Positions 40,784-51,176 are shown, numbered from the stretch's first letter. The stretch: 64,000 nt of DNA from Bacillota bacterium (GCA_023414355.1 JAEZOB010000022.1:1-64000), one strand, 5' to 3'. Numbers and translations are program-made. Notes: a model not told the origin generated them from the sequence alone.

Positions 40784-42478
40784 CTAATTAATGGCCCCCA
40801 TATAGGCCTTCCAGAAGGCACCATCCTTATAGATGACATCCCCCAGTTGCTCGAAGGTCATCGTAAATTCAGGGAAACCTCCGGCATAGGCAGCGATATC
40901 ATAAGGGTAGAAGTAGATCGTCAGACCATCTTCTGTCAGATAAAAATGCTGGGCGTCGGATATCCCTGTAAACTGATCTTCAAAGAACATGGATTCGCCG
41001 GTTGCGATATCTTCCTTGATCTTTTTTGTGATATATTCATTGATCGGAGTCTTATAATCACTGTCTTTCTTAAAGAGATCCTTCAATTCGTAGAATTCTC
41101 CGGTGGTGATATCGATAAAATAATAATTCTGAAGAGGCATACCATGTGCCGCTCCGGCATAATAATCATAGCCTGACATGGCGATCATCAAAAGGTTGTT
41201 CTTTAGAGAAGCTGAGAAGCTGTCACTTACAGTCAGAGCATCTTCTTTTGTTATATTTGCACGGGATTCAACAAACTCGGTTTCCAGCTGCTCGTTGATC
41301 TGGGTCTGGACATTTGCATCCGGCAAACCGGCAACTTGCGGATAATGTACCAGTACAGTGCGCAGAGGCTTAAAGATCATATCCTTTATGGTAACTCCCG
41401 AACCCAGAGTAATGGAGGGGTCTGCCTTCCATAATACTGTATTATCAGTATGATAATAGGTTAGGACGCTGTCAACATTTGCTTTGATAATATTGTTAAC
41501 AAGGGTCAGCACACCACTGCCGTCGAAGCTGGGCAGGGAGTCAACCGGCTTTCCGTCTGTTCCGATAAAGAAGATGGTAGTATCGTCACAAGCGGAAGCA
41601 TATTCTCCATTGAAATGGCTGATATCATAGTAAATATAATCGGTCAGTTGCTTCCCTTGAAGATTAAAGATAGCTGCGGGTTTTATCTCTGCTTCATAGC
41701 TTTCTGCAGCCGGATCTTTGACAGCGAACAGATCATTTCCGAGATATTCTATATTACTGTAGATTGGTGTTAGTATGGTCTCGCCTGTCACAATAGACAC
41801 GACACCATACTTGGAATTTTTAGAGTATACTCCATAGCCATCCTCAAAGCTAAGGACGTAATCTGCATCGATGTCGGGGGTATAGCTTTCAATCACATTT
41901 CCGGATAAATCAATCAAATCATAGGATGTAGAATTGGGAAGAGCGGCATAGGCCTGACCGTTTTTATTAAAGTCACTTACGGAGGAATATTTCGGTTCAA
42001 CAATGACCTTTCCTGTAGTGTCTATAAATCCATAGTTCCATACATCTTCGGTAGTGCAAATGGAAGCGGCTCCGTTGTGGAAGCTGCCGATAGTATCTTT
42101 ACTCCTAAAGATCACAGTTCCGGTCCGGTCTATAACAAGGTTATCCTCACCCTGTCTGGCGACAGCAACACCATCGCGAAAATCGTCGGCATAATCATAG
42201 ACAGGAGCTATCACGAAGGTTCCTGTGGAATCGATATAACCGTATTTTGTGGCACCCTCCGTAACCTGATAAGCGGGGTAGAGAGACTGCTCTTCTACCG
42301 GAAGAGGCGTAGGAGCTGTGGTTGGTGCAATTGTGGGTGAGGGAGCAACGGTGGGTGATAAGGTGGTATCTGGGTTATTCACCTGCTCTGTTGGCTTATC
42401 CCTTAATATAAAATATAAGGAAATTCCTAATATAATCAATAGTATAGCGGCACTAATCGGTATCATAATTTTTTTCAT
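40784..42478 (-). CDS. WG-repeat protein with DUF3298-type C-terminal domain
   Basis: A 564-residue surface protein. An N-terminal signal anchor (IMIPISAAILLIILGISLYF) is followed by a Thr/Pro/Ala-rich linker (about 32-62). Then come WG-type repeats (KYGYIDSTGTFVIAPVYD, NYGFIDTTGKVIVEPKYS, KYGVVSIVTGETILTPIYS). The C-terminal 200 residues resemble the DUF3298/RsiV-type extracellular domain: NYYFIDITTGEFYELKDLFK and FYLTEDGLTIYFYPYDIAAY. A good ribosome site (AAAAAGGAG) precedes the ATG. Related C-terminal domains sense lysozyme or envelope stress in RsiV; no ECF sigma gene is beside this one. Confidence 0.8.
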   Translation of the reverse strand: MKKIMIPISAAILLIILGISLYFILRDKPTEQVNNPDTTLSPTVAPSPTIAPTTAPTPLPVEEQSLYPAYQVTEGATKYGYIDSTGTFVIAPVYDYADDFRDGVAVARQGEDNLVIDRTGTVIFRSKDTIGSFHNGAASICTTEDVWNYGFIDTTGKVIVEPKYSSVSDFNKNGQAYAALPNSTSYDLIDLSGNVIESYTPDIDADYVLSFEDGYGVYSKNSKYGVVSIVTGETILTPIYSNIEYLGNDLFAVKDPAAESYEAEIKPAAIFNLQGKQLTDYIYYDISHFNGEYASACDDTTIFFIGTDGKPVDSLPSFDGSGVLTLVNNIIKANVDSVLTYYHTDNTVLWKADPSITLGSGVTIKDMIFKPLRTVLVHYPQVAGLPDANVQTQINEQLETEFVESRANITKEDALTVSDSFSASLKNNLLMIAMSGYDYYAGAAHGMPLQNYYFIDITTGEFYELKDLFKKDSDYKTPINEYITKKIKEDIATGESMFFEDQFTGISDAQHFYLTEDGLTIYFYPYDIAAYAGGFPEFTMTFEQLGDVIYKDGAFWKAYMGAIN

Positions 42479-42542
42479 GCTATTCTCCTTTTTCAGTAAA
42501 ACCGGTGGTCACAAGAGGATTTTTATGTATGTTCTAGCCTTT

Positions 42543-42571
42543 ATTATAGTGAGGAAAAGAATAGAAGTAAA
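42543..42571 (-). promoter_or_regulatory. Promoter of the WG-repeat gene
   Basis: Minus-strand TTTACT (42566-42571), 17 nt, TATAAT (42543-42548). Confidence 0.7.
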
Positions 42572-42687
42572 GCACATATCTGTTAAGATTGATTACGATT
42601 TTCTTAAATATTTGCTGTAGCAGGATTTTTATGCTATGATATCCCAAACGAGTCATTCTTTGGGAGAGTAAAGGAGAGATGTAATTC

Positions 42688-43212
42688 ATGAAGCATATTC
42701 CAAACATCATATCGATCTGCCGTATTGTATTGTCAATCTCACTGCTTTTTTTCTTTGGGCAGCCGGTCCTCTTTTTTTTAGTCTACCTCATATGCGGTCT
42801 GAGTGACATGGTAGACGGATTACTTGCAAGACGCTTAAAGGTAACCTCGAAACTGGGCGCCAGGTTGGATTCTGTAGGCGACTTATTTTTATTTATCATC
42901 ATGCTGATCTACTGCTTTACTTTCTTTGGTAAGGAGTTAAATCCCTATTTCCCGATTCTGACAGCAATTTTTTGCGTGCGTATCGGAGCAATCTTTTTTG
43001 CTGTAATCAAGTATCATGCCTTCGTTTTACTTCATACACGAAGTAATAAAATCACTGGCTTCTTAACCTTTTTTGCCCCGATCTTTCTCCTGCTTGCCAA
43101 TCCGGCCGTCATCTATTCAATCTTAGGAATCGCTTTGCTATCTGCAATCGAAGAACTTATTCTGCATATCATCTCAAAAACCCCGGACCTTAATCATAGA
43201 GGATTATTATAG
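42688..43212 (+). CDS. CDP-alcohol phosphatidyltransferase family protein
   Basis: A 174-residue membrane enzyme with the full active-site signature in SDMVDGLLARRLKVTSKLG and ARLDSVGD (about residues 33-61), which binds CDP-diacylglycerol and a divalent metal. About six transmembrane segments are expected. Family members make phosphatidylglycerol phosphate, phosphatidylserine or related lipids. PgsA is one possibility, but the sequence does not decide the acceptor alcohol. GGAGAG precedes the ATG. Confidence 0.85.
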   Translation: MKHIPNIISICRIVLSISLLFFFGQPVLFFLVYLICGLSDMVDGLLARRLKVTSKLGARLDSVGDLFLFIIMLIYCFTFFGKELNPYFPILTAIFCVRIGAIFFAVIKYHAFVLLHTRSNKITGFLTFFAPIFLLLANPAVIYSILGIALLSAIEELILHIISKTPDLNHRGLL

Positions 43213-43309
43213 GAAAAATATTTAAATAATTTCAATTATCTCATAAAGTTTACGCATATAATATGAGTGGGACAGGTATTTGGTCTCACAAATTAAGCTA
43301 TATAGAATT

Positions 43310-43420
43310 AGGGAGTCAAAACACCCTTGGTGCTTTCCGAATATAGAGCATTGATATGCAAACATGTTTGCAATAGCAATGCGCTGTATCCGGAAATGTG
43401 TAAAGCACTTTTGACACCCT
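43310..43420 (+). repeat. 111-nt palindromic element
   Basis: A symmetric nested hairpin centred at 43364.5: GTCAAAA/TTTTGAC at the base, GTGCTTT/AAAGCAC next, then CCG...GCATTG with CAATGC...CGG, and the perfect 16-nt palindrome TGCAAACATGTTTGCA (43357-43372) at the tip. The base ends ACACCCT with no T-run. It resembles a miniature mobile or REP-like element. Confidence 0.75.
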
Positions 43421-43467
43421 GATCGTTACATAGGAATAAAATAATTGGAATATCTGGAAACTCATAG

Positions 43468-43496
43468 GTTACATAATACGACAAATATGTTATAAT
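43468..43496 (+). promoter_or_regulatory. Promoter of the glycogen operon
   Basis: GTTACA (43468-43473), 17 nt, TATAAT (43491-43496). The leader is about 150 nt. Confidence 0.5.
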
Positions 43497-43655
43497 TGTT
43501 ACAGCAGAAGGAGGACGTGCGAATTCAAATATTTTGCACTGTTTTTTAAGTTTTAAGAATTATTTTCGGCATATCATCATATATTTTCAATGCTGATATT
43601 ACGCAGGGGAGGATATTTGCTTCGCAAAAACGCAGGTTATGGAGGTGTAGGTTGG

Positions 43656-45554
43656 GTGACGAATATCAGAAGATACGATGAGATAACAGGAGAACAGCTT
43701 TACCTCTTTCACGAGGGAACGAATTACAGAAGCTATCATATGTTAGGTTCGCATCTGATCACGCGGGAGCAGGAACGGGGAGTCAGATTCAGCGTATGGG
43801 CACCGAATGCCAGCTGGGTCAGTGTGGTAGGTGAATTTAACGCATGGAACCTCAATTTGAATCCGATGACCAGGATAGAAGGCTCCGGTGTATGGGAGGC
43901 ATTTATCCCGGAGGCGGCAGAAAACCATCTGTACAAGTATGCCATCGGAACCACTTCCGGTGAAGTACTCTACAAGTATGATCCTTATGCTTACTATTCA
44001 GAGGTAAGGCCTAAGACAGCATCTATCGTCTATGATCTTGAAGGCTACTCCTGGAGTGATGCCGCCTGGCAGGAGAAGAAGGATAAGCTTCCTCTGAATC
44101 AGCCAATGCTGATTTATGAGGTACATCTTGGATCTTGGAAGAGAAAAGAGGAAGACGAGTTTTTAACATACAGGGAATTGACTCATACTTTGGTGGATTA
44201 TGTGGTAGATATGGGTTATACCCATATTGAACTTTTACCGGTTATGGAGCATCCCTTTGATGGGTCCTGGGGCTATCAGGTATCGGGTTATTATGCGGCA
44301 ACCAGTAGATATGGTACACCGAAGGACTTTATGTTTTTTGTAGATTACTGCCATCAGAAAGGGATTGGAGTAATCCTTGACTGGGTTCCCGGGCATTTTC
44401 CGAAGGATGCCCATGGACTTGCAAGATTTGACGGAACACCGATTTATGAACATCCTGATCCAAGACGTGGGGAGCATCCCGGATGGGGGACTTTGATTTT
44501 TGATTACGGACGTCGGGAGGTTCAGAGCTTTTTGATCTCCAATGTTATCTTCTGGTTGGATTATTTTCATGTGGACGGCTTTCGCGTTGATGCGGTAACC
44601 AGTATGTTGTATCTGAATTTTGAGAGAGAGGACTGGGTACCGAATAAGTACGGAGGCAGTGAGAACCTGGAGGCAGTAGCATTACTGAAGCGTCTGAACG
44701 AGGTGGTTTATTCCATCTATCCGAATGCACTGATGATCGCAGAGGAATCAAGCGAGTGGCCACTGGTAACAGCTCCTACTTACAGCGGTGGATTGGGGTT
44801 TTTGTATAAGTGGAATATGGGATGGATGAATGATACCTTAAAATATTGTTCCATGGATTCTGTTTATCGCAAATGGAATCACAATCTATTGACCTTCTCA
44901 TTGACCTATGCGTTTTCCGAGAATTATATTCTGCCGTTTTCTCATGATGAGGTAGTGCATGGAAAGAGATCTCTCTTAAACAGGATGCCGGGAGACTATC
45001 ATCAGAAATTCGCAGGGTTACGATGTCTTTATGGATATATGATGGCTCATCCCGGGAAAAAGCTTCTCTTCATGGGTGGTGAATTTGGTCAGTTTATTGA
45101 ATGGAAGTATGATGCCGCTTTGGATTGGCTACTGTTGGATTATGACATGCATCGTATGATGAAGGACTATGTAAAAGCAATCAATCATTTTTATCGAAAG
45201 AATTCCAGCCTGTGGGAGGACGATAACGGCTGGAGCGGATTTCAATGGATCTGTGCCGACGATCATGACCAGAGTGTAATATCCCTAATCAGAAAGGGTC
45301 GTAAGAAATACGATCAGATGATTGTCGTGGTGAACTTCACACCGGTGGCAAGACAGAATTACCGGATCGGGGTACCAAAAGCAGCAGGCTACAAGGAAAT
45401 CTTTAATTCCGATGATATTAGCTTTGGCGGTGATGGATTAATCAGTAATGGGGAGATCATGGTAGAAAAAATACCCAGCCATGGCTTTGAGCAGTCCATA
45501 GCTTTACAGATACCACCCTTATCGGCTGTTTTTTACAAGATGTTGAAGAGTTAA
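43656..45554 (+). CDS. glgB: 1,4-alpha-glucan branching enzyme GlgB
   Basis: A 632-residue GH13 enzyme that makes alpha-1,6 branches in glycogen. It has an N-terminal CBM48 (about 20-110: FSVWAPNASWVSVVGEFNAW) and the catalytic barrel. Asp312 in GFRVDAVTSML is the nucleophile, Glu363 in IAEESSEW the acid/base, and FSHDEVVHGK the third carboxylate region. I prefer the GTG at 43656, ten bases after GGAGG, which gives MTNIRRYDEI. An upstream in-frame ATG at 43590 lacks a ribosome site, and a TTG at 43617 is also possible. It is the first gene of glgB-glgC-glgD-glgA-glgA2. Confidence 0.92.
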   Translation: MTNIRRYDEITGEQLYLFHEGTNYRSYHMLGSHLITREQERGVRFSVWAPNASWVSVVGEFNAWNLNLNPMTRIEGSGVWEAFIPEAAENHLYKYAIGTTSGEVLYKYDPYAYYSEVRPKTASIVYDLEGYSWSDAAWQEKKDKLPLNQPMLIYEVHLGSWKRKEEDEFLTYRELTHTLVDYVVDMGYTHIELLPVMEHPFDGSWGYQVSGYYAATSRYGTPKDFMFFVDYCHQKGIGVILDWVPGHFPKDAHGLARFDGTPIYEHPDPRRGEHPGWGTLIFDYGRREVQSFLISNVIFWLDYFHVDGFRVDAVTSMLYLNFEREDWVPNKYGGSENLEAVALLKRLNEVVYSIYPNALMIAEESSEWPLVTAPTYSGGLGFLYKWNMGWMNDTLKYCSMDSVYRKWNHNLLTFSLTYAFSENYILPFSHDEVVHGKRSLLNRMPGDYHQKFAGLRCLYGYMMAHPGKKLLFMGGEFGQFIEWKYDAALDWLLLDYDMHRMMKDYVKAINHFYRKNSSLWEDDNGWSGFQWICADDHDQSVISLIRKGRKKYDQMIVVVNFTPVARQNYRIGVPKAAGYKEIFNSDDISFGGDGLISNGEIMVEKIPSHGFEQSIALQIPPLSAVFYKMLKS

Positions 45555-45620
45555 GTGTTAAAAGGTCATGCTGCTTATGCAGCAATGACTTATAAGTTGA
45601 ATATTAAGGAGGTCTTGTTT

Positions 45621-46856
45621 ATGGTAGGGAAAAAATGTGTTGCCATGCTGCTGGCTGGAGGACAGGGAAGCAGATTGGGTGTACTAACGAAGAATATTGC
45701 AAAGCCGGCGGTTCCCTTTGGAGGAAAATATCGTATCATCGATTTTCCACTGAGTAATTGTACCAATTCGGGTATTGATACAATCGGTGTACTTACTCAA
45801 TATAAGCCCCTGAAATTGAACTCCTATATCGGAATTGGTCAGCCGTGGGATTTGGACCGACTGAACGGCGGTGTAACAATTCTGCAGCCTTATATGAAAC
45901 AAAACGCGGGAGAATGGTATTCCGGAACAGCGAATGCTATCTACCAAAACATAGAATTTATCGAAGCCTATCAGCCGGAATACGTATTGATCCTATCCGG
46001 TGACCAGATCTATAAGATGGACTACAGCGAGATGCTTAGATTCCATGAGGAAAAAGAGGCCGATGTAACAATTGCAATTCTGGAGGTTCCCTGGGAGGAG
46101 GCTGGCCGCTTCGGTATCATGAATACGGACGAGGAGAATAAAATCTATGAGTTCGTGGAAAAACCCAAAAATCCCATCAGCAATAAAGCCTCCATGGGTA
46201 TCTATATCTTTAACTGGAAGAAACTCAGACATTACCTGATCGAGGATCTGAATACACCGGGTTCCAATAATGATTTCGGCAAGGATATCATTCCAAGCAT
46301 GCTGAAGGATGGCGAGCGTATGTATGCATTCCCGTTCAAGGGCTACTGGAGAGATGTAGGGACAATTCAGAGTTTATGGGAAGCCAACATGGACTTGCTG
46401 GAGGAGTCGCCTGAACTTGATCTGTATGACTCGGGTTGGAAGATTTACTCCAGAAATCCTGTAGAGCCGCCTCATTTTGTTGCTCTTGGCGCATCCGTCA
46501 GTCGTTGTATCATCACGGAGGGTGGTATCATCTACGGTGAAGTATGTCATTCGGTGCTGTTTGCCGGTGTTACAGTAGGACGGGGCAGTAAAATCAGCAA
46601 TTCAATCCTGATGCCGAATGTCAGGGTAGGAGAGAATGTAATCATCGAGAATGCGATCATCGCAGAAAATACGGTGATCAGTGATAATTGTTATATCGGA
46701 TATAATCCACAATCAGACGGAGAAGGCAAGGAACAGTCAAGGGGAGCAGATATTACTGTGATCGGTGAAAACATGATTCTGCCTCCGGGCTTTCAGCTGG
46801 AAAAGGGCAGTATGATTGACGTGGATAATTATAAAACCTTTCAGGCCGTAATCTGA
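45621..46856 (+). CDS. glgC: Glucose-1-phosphate adenylyltransferase GlgC
   Basis: A 411-residue enzyme that makes ADP-glucose for glycogen synthesis. It has the nucleotide-binding signature [16 protein letters not shown] (8-23), [19 protein letters not shown], the Asp-containing [10 protein letters not shown], and EKPKNP. The C-terminal beta-helix has hexapeptide-like repeats ([20 protein letters not shown]). ATG 45621 follows AAGGAGG; the upstream frame from 45555 lacks homology. In Firmicutes GlgC works as a heterotetramer with GlgD, encoded next. Confidence 0.97.
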   Translation: MVGKKCVAMLLAGGQGSRLGVLTKNIAKPAVPFGGKYRIIDFPLSNCTNSGIDTIGVLTQYKPLKLNSYIGIGQPWDLDRLNGGVTILQPYMKQNAGEWYSGTANAIYQNIEFIEAYQPEYVLILSGDQIYKMDYSEMLRFHEEKEADVTIAILEVPWEEAGRFGIMNTDEENKIYEFVEKPKNPISNKASMGIYIFNWKKLRHYLIEDLNTPGSNNDFGKDIIPSMLKDGERMYAFPFKGYWRDVGTIQSLWEANMDLLEESPELDLYDSGWKIYSRNPVEPPHFVALGASVSRCIITEGGIIYGEVCHSVLFAGVTVGRGSKISNSILMPNVRVGENVIIENAIIAENTVISDNCYIGYNPQSDGEGKEQSRGADITVIGENMILPPGFQLEKGSMIDVDNYKTFQAVI

Positions 46857-46924
46857 TAAATCATGAAGGGGTTTTTTCATATCGCAAATTCTTATGCCGC
46901 AACAGGCGGCAGAATGGAGGATTT

Positions 46925-48046
46925 ATGAGAGATACAATGGGAATTATCTATACCGGTGACAGCAATGTCAGTCTTCAGGAGCTCACCCTGAAAAGATCGG
47001 TAGCCGCACTTCCCTTCGGAGGCAGATACCGTATCATAGATTTTACTTTATCCAATATGATAAATTCCGGTATCATCAATGTAGGAATTATCACACAGAA
47101 TAACTATCATTCCCTGATGGATCATCTGGATAAAGGGAAGCAATGGGATCTGGATCGTAAGAACGGCGGTCTGTTCATATTGCCCCCCTATGTAAGCTCT
47201 GATAACAAGGGTTGGTATCGGGGTGATATCGAAGCTTATCATAATAACATGTCTTACGTATACCGAAGCCCTCAAAAATACATCATATTGTCAGGCAGCT
47301 CCATGGTGTGCAACCTCACTTACGATGAGGCAATGGAATTCCATAAGGAGAATCACGCTGATATTACGGTAATCTATAAGGAAGAAAAGAATGCTACCAA
47401 GGAGGAGTTGTCCAAGCATACAATCATTAAGACAGACGAGAATAACCGCGTCATTGATATGGAAGTGAAACCGGCTATGCCGACCTCCGATAAGCTTTGT
47501 ATGGAGATGTATATCATTGAGAAGAGATTATTCGAATATCTGATTGATGAATGCGAAAGCCGTGGTTTATATGACTTCAATAAGGATGTGTTAATCAAGA
47601 ACCTTGGCAAGCTGAAGATTCTCGGTTTTCCTTATGAAGGCTATCTGGCGAAAATCGACAGTATCCAATCCTATTTTAAACACAGTCTTGAATTATTTAA
47701 TCCCGAGAATTTCTATGAGCTGTTCCATCATTCCGGACTAATCTATACCAAGGTTAAAGATGAGGTTCCGGCGAAATACGGTATCAATGCCAAAGCAGAG
47801 AATTCTCTTGTTGCCGATGGCTGCGTCATCAACGGACATGTGGAGAACAGTATTTTATTCAGAGGAGTAAAAATCGGAGAAGGTGCTGTCGTCAAGAACA
47901 GTGTAATTATGCAGGACGCGGAAATTCAGGAAAAGGTCATCCTTGAGAATGTAATTTTAGACAAGGACGTAATCATACGCAAGGGAAAGCATCTGGTCGG
48001 ACAGGAGTGTTATCCGGTAGTGATCAGAAAGAATGCCGTTATTTAG
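46925..48046 (+). CDS. glgD: GlgD, non-catalytic partner of GlgC
   Basis: A 373-residue homolog of GlgC. It keeps ALPFGGRYRIIDFTLSNMIN and the ILPPYV stretch, but the GGxGxR nucleotide loop is absent and the SGDQ motif reads SGSSMVCNL, as in GlgD. It raises GlgC activity and alters its allosteric control. GGAGG precedes the ATG. Its stop (48046) lies within the frame of the next gene, whose real start is 48066. Confidence 0.95.
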   Translation: MRDTMGIIYTGDSNVSLQELTLKRSVAALPFGGRYRIIDFTLSNMINSGIINVGIITQNNYHSLMDHLDKGKQWDLDRKNGGLFILPPYVSSDNKGWYRGDIEAYHNNMSYVYRSPQKYIILSGSSMVCNLTYDEAMEFHKENHADITVIYKEEKNATKEELSKHTIIKTDENNRVIDMEVKPAMPTSDKLCMEMYIIEKRLFEYLIDECESRGLYDFNKDVLIKNLGKLKILGFPYEGYLAKIDSIQSYFKHSLELFNPENFYELFHHSGLIYTKVKDEVPAKYGINAKAENSLVADGCVINGHVENSILFRGVKIGEGAVVKNSVIMQDAEIQEKVILENVILDKDVIIRKGKHLVGQECYPVVIRKNAVI

Positions 48047-48065
48047 GTGGGAAGAGAGGATGTCT

Positions 48066-49586
48066 ATGAAGAAGATACTTATGGTCACATCGGAAGCGAG
48101 CCCGTTTGCCAAGACCGGTGGTCTGGCTGATGTTGCCGGGGCACTGCCCTATGCATTAAACAAACAGGGTGTAGAGTCAAGAGTGATTATGCCTAAATAT
48201 GAACTTGCCGGTAAATCCAAGAAGACGAAGAAAAACGAGGAAACCGGCGAAGTATATGAGACAGGCGAGAAAAAGACACTTTATGACATATTCTTCGAAT
48301 TGAACCTGACCACGGAGCATATCTGTTATATCTATGTGGATCTGGGCTGGAGACATCAATACTGCGGAATTGAGCAGGTGGTTTATCGGGGAGTTACGTA
48401 CTATTTCATAGATAATGAATTCTATTTCAAGAGAGATAACTGCTATGGTTACGGGGATGATGCGGAACGCTTTGCATTCTTCTGCAGAGCTGTACTGGAA
48501 GCAATTCCACATATCAGCTTTACCCCTGACATTCTACACTGCCATGACTGGCAGACGGGCATGGTGCCGGTGCTTCTGGAAGCACAGTATCGTCACCTTG
48601 ACCGATATAAGGATATCCGAACCATGTTTACGATTCATAATCTCAAATTCCAAGGCGTTTATGGAATAAAAGAAATGAAGGAATGGTTTGGGCTTGGGGA
48701 CGAGTATTTCACATCTGATAAGCTGGAGTACTATAATGCGGGTAATTTTATGAAGGGCGGACTGGTCTATTCGAACCTGATTACCACCGTGAGTCCGACT
48801 TATGCGCAGGAAATTAAATATGCATTTTATGGTGAAGGCCTGGATGGGCTACTTCGGGCAAGAGAGAACAGCCTCTTCGGTATCGTTAATGGCATCGATT
48901 ATGAGGTGTTTGATCCAAAGACGGACCCGAATCTATATGCTAATTATTCCACATCCAGTCTAAAGGGAAAGGCTGAAAATAAGAGACAGCTTCAGGAGAA
49001 GCTGAACCTAACCGTTCAGGATGACATTCCGATGATTGGTCTGGTATCCAGGCTGACTGATCAGAAGGGGCTGGCACTGATCGAATGTGTGTTGGAGGAC
49101 ATGATGGAGCAGGAGCTTCAGTTTGTTATCCTGGGCTCGGGAGATCGAAAATATGAGGACATGTTCCGGAATGCCGAAGGCCGCTACCTAGGGAAGCTGG
49201 CAGCCCGGATTGAATACAATGATCCTCTGGCGCAGCAAATTTATGCAGCATCCGACTTCTTTCTGATGCCTTCCTTATATGAACCCTGCGGTCTTGGCCA
49301 GTTGATTGCCATGCGTTATGGTTCTTTACCAATTGCCAGAGAGACAGGAGGTCTGAAGGATACTGTCTGCTCTTATAATGAAGAGACAGGAGAAGGCAAC
49401 GGCTTCAGCTTCGCGAATTACAATGCCCATGATATGCTGTTTACGATTCAGAGGGCAATTAGCGTGTATCAGAAGAAAACTCTCAGAAGTAAGCTGATCA
49501 AAGCGGCTATGTCCTGTGATTACAGCTGGGATAACTCCGCGGTCAGATATCTGGAATTGTATGAGAAGCTAAAACCGCAGATTTAA
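48066..49586 (+). CDS. glgA: Glycogen synthase GlgA
   Basis: A 507-residue GT5 glucosyltransferase that extends alpha-1,4 glucan from ADP-glucose. The substrate lysine motif KTGGLADV is intact (about 15-22). Other marks are HCHDWQTGMVP, FGIVNGIDYEVFDP, GLVSRLTDQKGL, and the C-terminal MPSLYEPCGLGQLIAMRYG. ATG 48066 is six bases after GAGAGG; an in-frame ATG at 48060 is almost on top of it. It is the likely functional synthase of the operon. Confidence 0.95.
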   Translation: MKKILMVTSEASPFAKTGGLADVAGALPYALNKQGVESRVIMPKYELAGKSKKTKKNEETGEVYETGEKKTLYDIFFELNLTTEHICYIYVDLGWRHQYCGIEQVVYRGVTYYFIDNEFYFKRDNCYGYGDDAERFAFFCRAVLEAIPHISFTPDILHCHDWQTGMVPVLLEAQYRHLDRYKDIRTMFTIHNLKFQGVYGIKEMKEWFGLGDEYFTSDKLEYYNAGNFMKGGLVYSNLITTVSPTYAQEIKYAFYGEGLDGLLRARENSLFGIVNGIDYEVFDPKTDPNLYANYSTSSLKGKAENKRQLQEKLNLTVQDDIPMIGLVSRLTDQKGLALIECVLEDMMEQELQFVILGSGDRKYEDMFRNAEGRYLGKLAARIEYNDPLAQQIYAASDFFLMPSLYEPCGLGQLIAMRYGSLPIARETGGLKDTVCSYNEETGEGNGFSFANYNAHDMLFTIQRAISVYQKKTLRSKLIKAAMSCDYSWDNSAVRYLELYEKLKPQI

Positions 49587-49703
49587 TTCATGGCTTGGGT
49601 TCAGGCTTAAATACCCTTCCAAAATTAAATCCTTTGGAATTTGATTTTGAACTACTTTCAGATATTGTTTGTGGCGCCGCTTATCGGTGGAATGGAGAAA
49701 TGT

Positions 49704-51116
49704 ATGAAGAAAGTGAAGTTGCTATATGTGTCTGCCGAGATTTCTCCCTATGCCAATACAGGCGGTCTGGGAGAGGTCGGAAGAAGCTTCCCTGCAGCAC
49801 TCGCACAGACTGAGGGCTATGAGGTCCGAAGAGTTATGCCGATGCATAAATCCATCGAGAGGTCGATGAAATATGTGGCGGATTTTCCGGTTGCGGTGGA
49901 TCAGGAGTATGAGACCTGCATTGTGAAAACAGACGGGTCGGATAAGAAGCTGAAGACTTATTTTATTGATAATGACAGATATTTCTACAGGGACAACCTT
50001 TATGGGTATGAGGATGATGGTCATCGATACTTCTTCTTCTGCAAGGCAATAGTCGAAATGCTGAAGAACTTGTCTTACCGGCCTGATATCGTGCATACCA
50101 ATGACTGGCACTGTGGTTTTCTACCCTTGCTTTTAAAGAAAGAATTTCCCACGATTAAGACAGTTTATACCATTCATAATATATCCTATCACGGGTTTGT
50201 GCCATCCTCCTGCCTGTCAGGACTTTTGACCATGAAGGAGCAGTATTTGCTTGGCTGGCCGGAATGGCTGAATTTCATGAAGGCAGGGATTATCTATGCA
50301 GATCTCCTGACCACTGTAAGCCCCGGCTATTGTGAGGAGATCAAACAGGCAGAATACGGTTGTGGCATGACTCCGCTGATAGATCAGCGGGAAAACACGA
50401 TTGTCGGGATACTTAACGGTGTGGATACAGAACAATATGATCCGATGGCAGAAGGGGAATTAGAATATCCTTATGACAGTAAGAATCCGGAGTCCAAGAG
50501 GAAGAATCGTAGCTGGCTCAGAGAGCATTATAAGCTTCCTGAGGATGACAGACCTCTGGTTGCGATGATTACCAGACTGGATTATTCCAAGGGCATCGAT
50601 GTCTTGTTAAAGGCGATCAGTTATTTTGATTTCAAGCGTTTTCAGTTGATTGTGCTAGGCTCTGGTAATCCCTATTATCAGGGACTGCTGGCTAATGTAA
50701 CGGCTGGTTATCCAGAAAGCATGGCGGTTGATTTTGATTATAGTGCAGGTATGGCAAAGAGAATTTATGCAGGAGCGGATATCTATCTGATGCCTTCTCT
50801 CTTTGAACCTTGTGGACTGGGGCAATTGTATGCGATGCGATACGGAGCTGTTCCTATTGTCAATCCTGTAGGAGGGTTAAAGGATACCGTGTTCGAGGAT
50901 GATGAGCATCCGAAGAAAGCTACCGGCTTTTATATGAAGGAATGGAGTGGACAAGCACTGAACGATGCACTGAACCGGGCACTCGCGGCTTATCAGTCAC
51001 CGGATTGGTTCTCGATTGTGAAGAATTGCATGAAGTATAACTCTACCTGGAAGAGAAGTGTGGAGGAGTATCTGAACTATTATGATGCCTTGCTAAAGTG
51101 TGGGCAGGAAATGTAA
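49704..51116 (+). CDS. GlgA-like paralog with Asn replacing the KTGG lysine
   Basis: A 470-residue GT5-type protein, last in the glycogen operon. Most motifs are present (HTNDWHCGFLPLL, GILNGVDTEQYDP, MITRLDYSKGID, MPSLFEPCGLGQLYAMRYG). The N-terminal substrate motif, normally KTGGL, reads ANTGGLGEV: the lysine that binds the ADP-glucose phosphate in E. coli GlgA is Asn. The Glu in the MPSLFEPCG motif is kept. It may use another donor or act as a primer, a regulatory or a less active synthase. ATG 49704 has GGAG six bases before it. Confidence 0.88.
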   Translation: MKKVKLLYVSAEISPYANTGGLGEVGRSFPAALAQTEGYEVRRVMPMHKSIERSMKYVADFPVAVDQEYETCIVKTDGSDKKLKTYFIDNDRYFYRDNLYGYEDDGHRYFFFCKAIVEMLKNLSYRPDIVHTNDWHCGFLPLLLKKEFPTIKTVYTIHNISYHGFVPSSCLSGLLTMKEQYLLGWPEWLNFMKAGIIYADLLTTVSPGYCEEIKQAEYGCGMTPLIDQRENTIVGILNGVDTEQYDPMAEGELEYPYDSKNPESKRKNRSWLREHYKLPEDDRPLVAMITRLDYSKGIDVLLKAISYFDFKRFQLIVLGSGNPYYQGLLANVTAGYPESMAVDFDYSAGMAKRIYAGADIYLMPSLFEPCGLGQLYAMRYGAVPIVNPVGGLKDTVFEDDEHPKKATGFYMKEWSGQALNDALNRALAAYQSPDWFSIVKNCMKYNSTWKRSVEEYLNYYDALLKCGQEM

Positions 51117-51176
51117 CGAAGGATTATGGGAAATTGCTCAAATCCTGCCGGTAATGTGATACTGAAGAAAAGAGAA

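Noticed and set aside
42077..42620. Two plus-strand frames of 87 and 100 residues
   Set aside because: Both are shadows of the 5' end of the WG-repeat gene and its leader; no supporting signals.
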